64,000 bases of DNA from positions 1-64,000 of the forward strand of contig BAJA01000015.1 in assembly GCA_000613465.1 (NCBI GenBank), in the 5' to 3' direction. The translations under genes and the position numbers were made by a program. Each line of letters opens with the position of its first letter. Positions within the stretch are counted from its first letter, which is position 1. Below are positions 48,771-56,861 of this stretch, one piece after another. The notes under the pieces are model-generated. The model was not told where the DNA came from, searched no databases, and was given only the letters and a program-made list of their open reading frames with translations. The DNA comes from Bacteroides nordii WAL 11050 = JCM 12987. GTDB taxonomy: Bacteria; Bacteroidota; Bacteroidia; Bacteroidales; Bacteroidaceae.

Positions 48771-48862
48771 TGTAAAAATACGTACTTTATGGGTGTAAAA
48801 GTACGTATTTAAGTCACTATTAATTACCTATTTAACGCATACTTAAAATAGTACTTTTGTAT
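48771..48862. repeat. 23-bp-period repeat, weaker copy, with hairpin
   Basis: TGTAAAAATACGTACTTT (48771) and TGTAAAAGTACGTATTT (48794) start 23 bp apart and contain GTAC cores. Two more degenerate units fit the same register (GTACTTTTGTATGC near 48851). Within it AAATACGTACTTT and AAAGTACGTATTT form a 13-bp perfect inverted repeat with a 10-base loop, so it may also act as the terminator of the preceding gene. Confidence 0.55.
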
Positions 48863-49215
48863 GCAATAAATATCTATATTGAAATGCTTGATTTCTAATA
48901 AGATACCTGCCTGATATATCGTTTTTCTGCTCTTACTACTCTATTACTTCATCCATCGAAAACGTTTTAGTGCCTATTTTAGTAACTATAAAAAATATCG
49001 TAGTAATAATCCCTTGTTTTCATTTTATCCATCTGATTGAACGTAATGCGTATATAATTTTTGCATGATACACACTAATATAGCATGTATAATCACGCTT
49101 TTTGACTCTTTATGTGTATTTTGCTTTTATCGTATTTTGTTATATCTTTTATTTATCATACCTTTATCGCATCTTTAATGTTTGTATATAGTTTTAAATA
49201 AAAGTAAACTAATTG

Positions 49216-49495
49216 TTCTTGTCTCTAAAATCGCCAAATTGAATGAGACTGCACAAGGACAATTTTTAGGCAGCATGTATTTTCTTCTGAATGAATGTGA
49301 TGATGATTTTCATGCTGCTTTCTTATTTTTTTAGATAAAACAAAGAATTTATTTGTATAATTCTTTTTTTTATTTAATTTTGCGAGCATAGACAAACAAG
49401 TTTGAAGGAACTTGTTTTTGTAATAAAAATATTAGTTAACGAGCGTAAGCTGATTCTTGTCTCTAAAATCGCCAAATTGAATGAGACTGCACAAG
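49216..49495 (+). repeat. 42-bp perfect direct repeat
   Basis: ttcttgtctc... ...gactgcacaag is identical at 49216-49257 and 49454-49495 (238 bp apart). In one frame both copies encode LVSKIAKLNETAQ, followed by different residues, so they look like two small genes sharing a leader-like segment, or a partial duplication. Confidence 0.8.
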
Positions 49496-49692
49496 AAAAT
49501 AGTAACGGTTGTTTAGCTTGTATTATTATAACCTGTATCTATCTTACCTTTCTTTTTCTATTGAGAATGAAGGGTAACTATGGCTCTTCTTATAATATAA
49601 CGAAGCGTAGACAAAGTTGTTCATTTGTGCAGTGGGTGTTTGGCGATACCTGGAGACGAATGACGATTGGGTCTGCGCTTTTCGTGTTTTGA
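49402..49692 (+). CDS. Possible small protein with shared leader-like segment
   Basis: 96 codons from a TTG start, so the start is doubtful. It contains the repeated segment LVSKIAKLNETAQ (residues about 19-31), then 'ENSNGCLACIIITCIYLTFLFLLRM' with three cysteines and a hydrophobic helix, then a basic tail. A sister segment upstream (about 49190-49340) has the same leader but continues 'GQFLGSMYFLLNECDDDFHAAFLFF' and lacks an ATG. No family recognised. The conserved-leader plus variable-tail layout next to a C39-like peptidase gene is suggestive of precursor peptides, but no Gly-Gly cleavage motif is present. Confidence 0.3.
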   Translation: MKELVFVIKILVNERKLILVSKIAKLNETAQENSNGCLACIIITCIYLTFLFLLRMKGNYGSSYNITKRRQSCSFVQWVFGDTWRRMTIGSALFVF

Positions 49693-49986
49693 TTAATCAA
49701 TATTAAGAAAAAAAGAGTGATGTTTCAATGAAATATCAGATGTTTAATTATTTTATTTGGTCGATAAAAATAATATAATATGAGAACATTAATAAAAAAG
49801 ATTTCTCACAATAGCTATGGGATACGTACCAAGTGGGTTTTTGAAAATTTGAGAATAATACAGAAACAAAGGTTACTTTTTCCATCCTTTAGTCATTAAT
49901 AAATATAATAATTAAATAGTGAGTCCGTGGAGTGAAAGATTTATCTATATACAAGACTCTTCATCGGAAACAAAATAATCAAAGTT

Positions 49987-51081
49987 ATGGCAGATATATT
50001 TGAAGCTAATAGATTGGTTGGTGATGCTGTTAATCCTTATCAGCAAACATATGCTGATACATGTGCAATTAAGTCACAACAGATTATATTAAATGAATTT
50101 GGTATTCCAGCTACGGAAGACCAATTGGTGCAGTATTCTTATGAAAAAGGATGGTATCATGGTGATGGATCAGGTACAACGTTTCAAGATATAGGAAATC
50201 TCCTTGAGGATGCCAATATTTCTTGTACTCGTCAGGCAGATGCCAATGTGTTTAATCTTGTTAGTGAGCTTGCACAAGGGCATAAGGTCATTGTTGGCGT
50301 TGACTCAGGAGAACTCTGGGGAAATAAATTTAGTGCGTGGTATAATGACTTTTTTAATGGAGATACACCAGACCATGCACTTATTGTTAGTGGAATTGAC
50401 ACGTCTGATCCTAATAATATACAGGTAATTGTTACAGACCCAGGAAGTGGAGATTATCATAAAACATATCCTTTAGATCAATTTATGGATGCATGGTCAG
50501 ATGCCAATTGCTATATGGTGTCTACAGATGTTGCTGTGCCTGATGTAATTAATGGAATGCAAAACTTTAATTACGATACAGGGCATATCGATTCTGTGGC
50601 AGGTATGGGCTATACTGATTTTCAAATATTCAATGACTTGAGTTATGGTTTACCTGTATATGGTCTGAATGGTATGGGTACTTATGACTTTCCTGTGTCT
50701 TCTCTAATGGATGCATATTGGGGCGTAGCTAACAATGATATTATGTTTGGCGACATATTCTCTGGCTATGCTTTTAATGACTATTTGGATATAGATTTAG
50801 CCACTCAGATGATGCATAATACATATGAAATGGGATTTAGCCAAATTGATTATGATTCATATTGTATGACTGATCCGGGAATGTGTCTTATGGTAGGATC
50901 AGATATGACTTTCATTGATCCGATTAGTAATGGAGATTATAATGAATTTTTGAGTGACTCTATTGATTATTTCAATAGTATTGGTGACTATAACTCAGCA
51001 GTATATTGTCAGCAACAGCAAATGATGCTGGATTTCTGTGATACTCACGATATGGATTTCTATTCAACTTTTATGTCTTAA
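49987..51081 (+). CDS. Papain-like (C39-type) peptidase with acidic C-terminal half
   Basis: 364 residues, no signal peptide. Residues about 15-180 have a C39/papain-like layout: oxyanion Gln20 and nucleophile Cys26 in 'YQQTYADTCAIKSQQIIL', catalytic His130 in 'PDHALIVSGID', and Asp151 in 'VIVTDPGSGDYH'. The strand-loop pattern 'DHALIVSGID... VTDPGSG... YPLDQFMDAW' is very like peptidase_C39_2. Residues 190-364 are unusual: rich in D, N, G, Y and M, without lysine, no recognised domain. First gene of the island run; the dynamin gene follows after 4 bp. It could process a precursor, a modifier or an island protein. Confident on fold, not on role. Confidence 0.75.
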   Translation: MADIFEANRLVGDAVNPYQQTYADTCAIKSQQIILNEFGIPATEDQLVQYSYEKGWYHGDGSGTTFQDIGNLLEDANISCTRQADANVFNLVSELAQGHKVIVGVDSGELWGNKFSAWYNDFFNGDTPDHALIVSGIDTSDPNNIQVIVTDPGSGDYHKTYPLDQFMDAWSDANCYMVSTDVAVPDVINGMQNFNYDTGHIDSVAGMGYTDFQIFNDLSYGLPVYGLNGMGTYDFPVSSLMDAYWGVANNDIMFGDIFSGYAFNDYLDIDLATQMMHNTYEMGFSQIDYDSYCMTDPGMCLMVGSDMTFIDPISNGDYNEFLSDSIDYFNSIGDYNSAVYCQQQQMMLDFCDTHDMDFYSTFMS

Positions 51082-51085
51082 TGTT

Positions 51086-52894
51086 ATGAATAAGCAGATC
51101 AACGATAAGATTACTCGCTTTAATGCTTTATTAAAGAAAGTTGCACCTGTTCTTAAGAATCATCATAAAGAAAGTGACCTTGAGCATTTATCGAAATTGA
51201 TGGCTCAAGTAACTTCGGATTCTGTATCCGCATTGGTTTGTGGTGAATTTAAGAGAGGTAAATCTTCATTTATCAATGCCTTTTTGGAAGAAGATTTATG
51301 TCCTACGGATGCAGGTATTGCAACTGCCGTGGTATCTATTATCAGATATCGAAAGGAGCGTAAGGTGACTAGATATTATGGTGATATCAACAATTTGCAA
51401 TCTGAAGAGATTTCATTTGATAATATCGAAAAATATGCAAAGGGAACATCTCTGGAGATAGAGAATACCATAATGTTGATTATAGAGATTCCATCTCCGA
51501 AATTGGAGGATGGACTATCTCTTATAGATACTCCGGGAGTTGGCGGGCTTGATCCTCGACATTTATTCTTGACATTATATATGTTACCCAAAGCTGATAT
51601 TACATTTTTTGTTGCTGATGCAGGTGAGCCTCTTTCATCTACAGAACTTGACTTTTATAAAGAAAAGATTGTTCCGCATTCAAAACGTTGTAAGATCATT
51701 TTAAATAAGAGTGATTTGAAAACGAAAGATGAATTAGAACAGTTAATCACGGATATAAAGAATAAAGTTTCTCAGTATTGTGGTATTTCAGTACAAGGTG
51801 TAGATGTAATTCCAGTTTCATCTGCCCATTGGAATATGTACAACCAATCCAAAAGTGAGAAGATGAAAGTATCTTCAAACTGCGAAATAGTAGATTCCAT
51901 TTTAGAAAACGCTGTTCCTGAGTATAAGAATTTTATTCTGGAAAGCGTTAAGCAAAATCTAATCAATTCATTGTTTGGCATAAAAGAGATATTAGCATAC
52001 CAATTTACGCAACTAAAAGAACCAGATGAAGAAGAACAAGAGTTATTCAAGAAACGATTAATGGAGCTGAAGCAGATGAAGGATAATGTATTAAACCCTT
52101 CATCCGAAATCAGAAAAAAGATAACTCATATTATTAAGAACTCTCAGACAAAGGTTATCAACGAGCTTACCAAACAAAGTATTCTTTTTTCTACTGAGTG
52201 TCTTGGTGCTATTCTTAAGCGTCCAGAGGCTAAAAGCGAGAATGGAGGTGATTGGGTACTTCAGCAAATCAATTTAGGATTGGAATCTATTGCAGCAGAA
52301 GTGGATTTGAGGATTGAATCAGGATTTAATGAAGTAAACGAACTGTTAGGTGAAGAGATTCTTATTTCAGAAGGTGGTTTTACAGGACGAATTAATGTGG
52401 ATCTGACGCCTGCCGAGAAGAGTATTGCAGATAAAGCATGTAATATGACAAGACAAGCACTTCCTGGTCTGGGTGTTGCAGGCTTAGCCGCGGGAGTTCT
52501 TTCCATATTCTGTGGCCCTATAATATATGGATTAGGAGGATTAGCAGCAGCGGCAGCTTATGTGTATAAGTCAAGTAAGGATACTAATACAGCAAATCGT
52601 ATTTATGAACTTAAATCAAAATTGGGTCCTCAGATTACTATTGGCATGAACGATCTGAAGACATATGTCCAGCAGCGCTATGATGAATTCAATGAAGCCA
52701 TTATAGAAAGCATAGAATGTATGACCAATGAAATTGTTACTGAAATGCAGGATGTAATGGATGTTATTAAGAGCATTGAAAATGATAAGAAAGAGGTTGC
52801 GAAGCAATTAGAAGTGATTGAAGGGCAAGTACAGTTTGTTGATACTTATATAAAACAAACCGAATTATTGCTCACTAATCCGTTTGAGAAATAA
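51086..52894 (+). CDS. Dynamin-like GTPase 1
   Basis: 602 residues from ATG 51086. G1 'VCGEFKRGKSSFINAF' (residues 52-66), G2 threonine in 'PTDAGIATAVVSI', G3 'LSLIDTPGVGGLD', G4 'CKIILNKSDLKTKDEL'. A long helical region follows, with a hydrophobic hairpin 'LPGLGVAGLAAGVLSIFCGPIIYGLGGLAAAAAYVY' (about 467-502), the membrane paddle typical of bacterial dynamins, then more coiled helix to the end. Expected to bind and remodel membrane in a GTP-dependent way. Bacterial dynamins usually come as tandem pairs, and a second one follows 5 bp downstream. Such pairs are known in membrane stress protection and phage defence; here the partners are an Hsp70 and ubiquitin-like chemistry genes. Confidence 0.9.
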   Translation: MNKQINDKITRFNALLKKVAPVLKNHHKESDLEHLSKLMAQVTSDSVSALVCGEFKRGKSSFINAFLEEDLCPTDAGIATAVVSIIRYRKERKVTRYYGDINNLQSEEISFDNIEKYAKGTSLEIENTIMLIIEIPSPKLEDGLSLIDTPGVGGLDPRHLFLTLYMLPKADITFFVADAGEPLSSTELDFYKEKIVPHSKRCKIILNKSDLKTKDELEQLITDIKNKVSQYCGISVQGVDVIPVSSAHWNMYNQSKSEKMKVSSNCEIVDSILENAVPEYKNFILESVKQNLINSLFGIKEILAYQFTQLKEPDEEEQELFKKRLMELKQMKDNVLNPSSEIRKKITHIIKNSQTKVINELTKQSILFSTECLGAILKRPEAKSENGGDWVLQQINLGLESIAAEVDLRIESGFNEVNELLGEEILISEGGFTGRINVDLTPAEKSIADKACNMTRQALPGLGVAGLAAGVLSIFCGPIIYGLGGLAAAAAYVYKSSKDTNTANRIYELKSKLGPQITIGMNDLKTYVQQRYDEFNEAIIESIECMTNEIVTEMQDVMDVIKSIENDKKEVAKQLEVIEGQVQFVDTYIKQTELLLTNPFEK

Positions 52895-52899
52895 GATTT

Positions 52900-54525
52900 A
52901 TGATTGATATTAGTGTTGCAGATAAGCTGAAAAAGTGTTTGCAGGAATGTTTGCAGATTCTTGTAGACAACAAAGTTTCAATGTCTCTTGTATCGGATAA
53001 AATACAAGAGGCATTAGAACGTTTATCTCAACCTATGCAGTTGGCAATAATAGGAAAGATTAGTAGTTCAAAATCCACTCTTGTAAATGCTATCTTAGGT
53101 AAGGACGAGGTGGTAAGGACAGGTCAGATGGAAGAGACCTTTAATGTTAGTTGGCTCAAATATGGAGATTCCAATGCTGATGTAAAGGTTGTATTCAAGA
53201 ATGGCGAAGTAAAGTATGTTCCATATGATAATTGGGATTTCTGGGCTTCTCATCAACATGAAAATGTGCTGAAGGAACAGGTGAAATATATCGAGGTTTT
53301 TTTTGATGATAGTATTTTAAAGAAAATAAACATCATTGATACTCCAGGATTAGATGCTTTATCTGAAATTGATTCTAAAAACACCATTGCGTTTCTGAAA
53401 GAGGTAAAGCCTGATGCTGTGATAATGCTATTTACCAAAAGCATTGCAGAATCAACTTTCACTATTTTGCAAGATTTCCAAAATTCCGGAACAGATGCGT
53501 TCTCGTTAACTCCATTAAATGCTATAGGCGTATTAGCTAAAGTTGATACAATGTGGTCTTCAATGGTACCTCAAAAAAGAATAATAGACGATGCTAAGCG
53601 TGTTATTCAAAATACATTATATGATAAGTATCCCGAAGTTAAGCGGGCATTATTTTCGATTTTGCCAGTATCATCATTATTAGGATTAGCTTCATCTACA
53701 ATAACAGAAGAAGATTATGAATGTGTAAGATGCTTATCAATGACAGAACCGGGTGTTTTATATGAAATGCTATCATCTCCGGATTTGTTTGTTGATAAAG
53801 ATTATAACGTTAATCTCCCTGTTGAAAGAAGGTTGACGTTATATCGAAAGTTTGGTTTGTATGGTATTTATATATTAATTGATGCTGTTTGGAATAATCC
53901 AACTTGTACACTTGATTTATTAAAAGTGGAGTTAAGGGAAAAGAGTGGATTTGAAAAACTGTTGTCAACCATTATTGCGCATTTTGGAGATCGTGCAGCT
54001 TTGGTAAAAAGCCAAAGCACGATCGTATCTGTAATAGATGTTTGCAAGCAAGCCATATCATTTTGCAATGATATTTTAGAACTTAAAGTAATAGAAGAAA
54101 TTAATAGGAAAATAGTTACTGCATTATTGTCTATTCATGAGTTTCAAGAATGGCGCTACTTATCTGAAATATATGAGAATCAGAATTCATATGATGAAAC
54201 TGAGATAAATGAGTTTATGGCTTTGTGTGGGGAATTTGGTAATTCGGTCATAGAAAGACTGCAATTGCCTTCAGAGGCAAGTGTTAATGAAATGATTGAA
54301 AAGGTCAAGAACAGAGCCTTGTATTGGCGGAAACGCTATAATATATACTCTGATATAGAGCCTCATAAAGCAGCCTTTTATAAAGTGATGTCATCTTCAT
54401 ATAATATACTTCAACAACGTATAGAAGATACATATATGGAGATGAAGAGTGCTGAGAATACATTAAATAATGCGAGAATGTTTTTTCTTGGGGGTAAAAC
54501 AAAATTTACTAATGAAATTGTATGA
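52900..54525 (+). CDS. Dynamin-like GTPase 2
   Basis: 541 residues. G1 'LAIIGKISSSKSTLVNAILG' (residues 48-67) and G3 'INIIDTPGLDALSEID' are clear; the G4 element is probably 'GVLAKVDTMW' (K-V-D instead of N-K-x-D). Following helices lack an obvious hydrophobic paddle, unlike GTPase 1, so this one may be the soluble partner of a heteromer. Its last codons overlap the Hsp70 gene start (ATGA at 54522-54525), which implies tight translational coupling. Divergent sequence between the two GTPases argues against recent duplication. Confidence 0.85.
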   Translation: MIDISVADKLKKCLQECLQILVDNKVSMSLVSDKIQEALERLSQPMQLAIIGKISSSKSTLVNAILGKDEVVRTGQMEETFNVSWLKYGDSNADVKVVFKNGEVKYVPYDNWDFWASHQHENVLKEQVKYIEVFFDDSILKKINIIDTPGLDALSEIDSKNTIAFLKEVKPDAVIMLFTKSIAESTFTILQDFQNSGTDAFSLTPLNAIGVLAKVDTMWSSMVPQKRIIDDAKRVIQNTLYDKYPEVKRALFSILPVSSLLGLASSTITEEDYECVRCLSMTEPGVLYEMLSSPDLFVDKDYNVNLPVERRLTLYRKFGLYGIYILIDAVWNNPTCTLDLLKVELREKSGFEKLLSTIIAHFGDRAALVKSQSTIVSVIDVCKQAISFCNDILELKVIEEINRKIVTALLSIHEFQEWRYLSEIYENQNSYDETEINEFMALCGEFGNSVIERLQLPSEASVNEMIEKVKNRALYWRKRYNIYSDIEPHKAAFYKVMSSSYNILQQRIEDTYMEMKSAENTLNNARMFFLGGKTKFTNEIV

Positions 54526-56018
54526 ATTGGGTATCAATAGATTTTGGAACGAGTTATTCATCTGCATCCGTTCTGGTAGATGGAAAACCTGTAAAAGTCC
54601 GTCCTTTAGGTGGGCTTTACGATATGTATGGCTTTCCTTCTGTCGCATACGTGGATGAATCAGGTAAAATTAGAGTCTGTAATGACGCGTTACCTTGGCG
54701 TTGCCAGTCTCCTGAGTGTTTTATCAAGAATTTCAAGTTGGATATTCATGAGAATAAGATAGCACATCTTGATGCAGCATATAAAGATATTGTTGGAGAG
54801 ATTTTGGTTACAATAAAAAAATCCGCTGAATATGCTATTGGTGGAGAAGCAATAACTGCTGCTGTTATAACTATTCCAACATCATATTCAGCTGTTGATC
54901 CAAGAGTTGATGTAATGCGTGAAGCTACTCAATATGCAGGGTTTGAGAAGGTCGAATTCTTGAGAGAGTCAGAAGCGGCAGCAATCTATTATAATAGTAT
55001 ACAACGGCAACAACAAGATAGTTTAACTCTTGTTTATGATTTAGGTGGAGGCACTTTTGATCCGGCTTTGATACAACATTGCTCAAACGGATATAAAATC
55101 CTTGGGCATGTTGCAGGAATAGAATGCGGAGGTAAATATTTTGATGCTATTTTGTATAAGCATTTCAATACATCTAAAACTATTGAGTATAGTAATGATG
55201 ATCAATTACGGGTGCTTCAGATAGACACTTTGAGCAGGATGTGTCGGAAAATTAAAGAAGCTTTATCTGAAAATGACTCTGTTTCGTATCCAATTCCGAT
55301 TCTAAAAGGACAAACTTTTGATATTACACAAAAAGAGTTTGAGACTTTAATTACACCATTACTGGAAAAAACCTTTCAGGAGTGTCAAGTCTTGATTCGC
55401 TCTGTTAGAAAACAATGGTCAGACATAAATAGAATACTTCTTATCGGAGGCTCTTGTGTAATTCCTTGTGTAAAGAAGCTATTTGAGCGATATCTTATGG
55501 GTCAAAATGTAGAGGTGCCTATTATTCAGAATAAATCTGAAGAAGGGATTTTAATAGATTCCCTATTTGCTGTAAGTTTGGGTGGCATAATTTACATTAC
55601 GAATAAGAACACGAAAGCCTGCCATCAAGATGATGTGAATAACGGTCTGTTTGAACAAGGTTTGGTTTATTACCAAGGAACATCAGTGGCTAAAAATTGG
55701 TTGAAAGGTGCATACTATTTTTACAAAGATTATATTCAAACAGAGCGAGAAGATTCTTATAACTATTTGCTTCAAATATATCAGATACTTGTTGATCGAC
55801 TGCAAATTGATAATGGTAATTTAGTATTCCAGCCTGTAATGGATGTTATTGGGGAAGATGCTGTCGACATGTTGGTTGAACTGTTAATTTGTGTACAAGA
55901 GAAGTTGGATTCTGAAGGATATGAAAGGTTTACACAACAGATATTTGATCTCTCTTATTGGGCACAAATAACCAATTCAATAGTAGAAAATAGTACATCG
56001 GATGAAAGATTAGAATAA
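54522..56018 (+). CDS. Hsp70-type ATPase with atypical C-terminus
   Basis: 498 residues. Actin-fold ATPase: phosphate-1 'WVSIDFGTSYSSASVLVDG' (residues 3-21), 'PTSYSAVDPRVDVMREATQYAGFEKVEFLRESEAAAIYY' , phosphate-2 'LVYDLGGGTFDPALI', and adenosine motif 'RILLIGGSCVIPCVKKLFERYL'. The nucleotide domain ends about residue 360. Instead of the usual beta-sandwich substrate domain and lid there is a helical 130-residue tail ('NGLFEQGLVYYQGTSVAKNWLKGAYYFYKDYI...'), somewhat Sel1/TPR-like. It may work as a switch or scaffold for the neighbouring GTPases rather than a general chaperone; no J-protein gene is present. Overlaps the GTPase 2 stop by 4 bp. Confidence 0.87.
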   Translation: MNWVSIDFGTSYSSASVLVDGKPVKVRPLGGLYDMYGFPSVAYVDESGKIRVCNDALPWRCQSPECFIKNFKLDIHENKIAHLDAAYKDIVGEILVTIKKSAEYAIGGEAITAAVITIPTSYSAVDPRVDVMREATQYAGFEKVEFLRESEAAAIYYNSIQRQQQDSLTLVYDLGGGTFDPALIQHCSNGYKILGHVAGIECGGKYFDAILYKHFNTSKTIEYSNDDQLRVLQIDTLSRMCRKIKEALSENDSVSYPIPILKGQTFDITQKEFETLITPLLEKTFQECQVLIRSVRKQWSDINRILLIGGSCVIPCVKKLFERYLMGQNVEVPIIQNKSEEGILIDSLFAVSLGGIIYITNKNTKACHQDDVNNGLFEQGLVYYQGTSVAKNWLKGAYYFYKDYIQTEREDSYNYLLQIYQILVDRLQIDNGNLVFQPVMDVIGEDAVDMLVELLICVQEKLDSEGYERFTQQIFDLSYWAQITNSIVENSTSDERLE

Positions 56019-56049
56019 CTATGGTATTCATAATATAAAACATTTTAAT

Positions 56050-56858
56050 ATGAACAAGATTTTTATTCCAAAAGGAAGATTGGCAGAAGATGATGCCGAG
56101 TTGAAGGCTAAGCGTGAGGCTTTGAAGAAGAAGTTGCTTGAAGGTGGTAAAATAACCCTCAAGAATAATGGCTCTGTAACAGATGATAAGGGTACAGACT
56201 CTACTATCAGTATCCCCAAAGGAAAGTTGGCAGAGGATGATGCCGCTTTGAAAGCAAAACGTGAGGCTTTGAAAAAAAGTTGCTTGAAGGTGGTAAAATA
56301 ACCCTCAAGAATAATGGTTCTGTAACAGATGATAAGGGTACAGACTCTACTATTAGTATTCCAAAGGGAAAGTTGGCAGTAAATCAGTGGTATGAAAGAG
56401 ATCCTGAACTGCTTGAGATGGAGAAAATAGCAATGGCTAAAGCATTTCCTCATTTTAAACTTGACAAACTTGATGATGGCCGTTTGTTTTGGATTGGAGA
56501 ATTGATTCCAGGTATCTATGAAACAAAATTTAACGAGCGCCTTACATATACCGTTATGGCTGTCTATAATAACAACCATCCTCAGCAGGTAATGGGATCT
56601 TCAGTTCGTGTATATCCGGTTTTACCAGATGTGGATGATTTGATCAACAAATGTGGATTCAGACCTTTCCATCTTTTGAGAGATTCATCTGAAAATCTTT
56701 ACCTCTGTACAAATGAAGCTGATAATGTTTCAACAGGTTCTACGGTTACTAGTGCGGCTTCTGTGCTTGGCTGGTCTGTGAAATGGCTTATGTCTTATGA
56801 GTTAGTTCTTACAGGTGACCTTTCTAAAGAAACGTTTAACAGGCATGGTGGTATTTAG
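56050..56858 (+). CDS. E2-like (UBC-fold) protein with two N-terminal 49-residue repeats, frameshifted
   Basis: Merged length 269 residues. Residues 6-54 and 55-103 are near-identical repeats ('IPKG(R/K)LAEDDA(E/A)LKAKREAL...'), followed by a third truncated 'IPKGKLA'. Residues 112-269 look E2-like: first helix 'LEMEKIAMAKAFPHF', strands 'GRLFWIGELIPG' and 'LTYTVMAVYNNNHPQQVMGSSVRVYPVLPD'. Then 'FHLLRDSSENLYLCTNEAD' with candidate catalytic Cys220, and 'ASVLGWSVKWLMSYELVLTGD' with W242/W246, like prokaryotic E2 families. It ends NRHGGI, i.e. Gly-Gly plus one residue. The break is in A7 at 56272-56278 (the first repeat copy reads AAGAAGAAG here); one added A restores the frame. Placed just before JAB and E1 genes. 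The E2 call is by motif pattern and context only. Confidence 0.65.
56065..56372 (+). repeat. 147-bp in-frame tandem repeat
   Basis: Unit starts at 56065, 56212 and (truncated) 56358. The first interval is 147 bp, the second 146 bp because of the one-base loss. Copies are almost identical at DNA level, so copy number may vary by recombination. Confidence 0.85.
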
Positions 56859-56861
56859 TCT

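Larger units (their letters stand above)
48754..49986. other. 1.2-kb AT-rich region at the island's left border
   Basis: Holds the weak repeat at 48771, a 42-bp direct repeat (49216-49257 and 49454-49495), and one or two small open frames described separately. Sequence from 48870 to 49200 and from 49700 to 49986 shows nothing I can name. It is more AT-rich than the flanks, as expected of an insertion site or promoter region for the island. Confidence 0.5.

Noticed and set aside
48754..49400. tRNA or integrase attachment site at the island's left border
   Set aside because: No cloverleaf or integrase gene found; the 42-bp direct repeat is within the border region and not at both island ends.
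49780..49899. 39-codon frame (MRTLIKKISHNSYGIRTKW...) just before the island
   Set aside because: Basic and short with a normal ATG, but nothing else supports it; kept out as unsupported.
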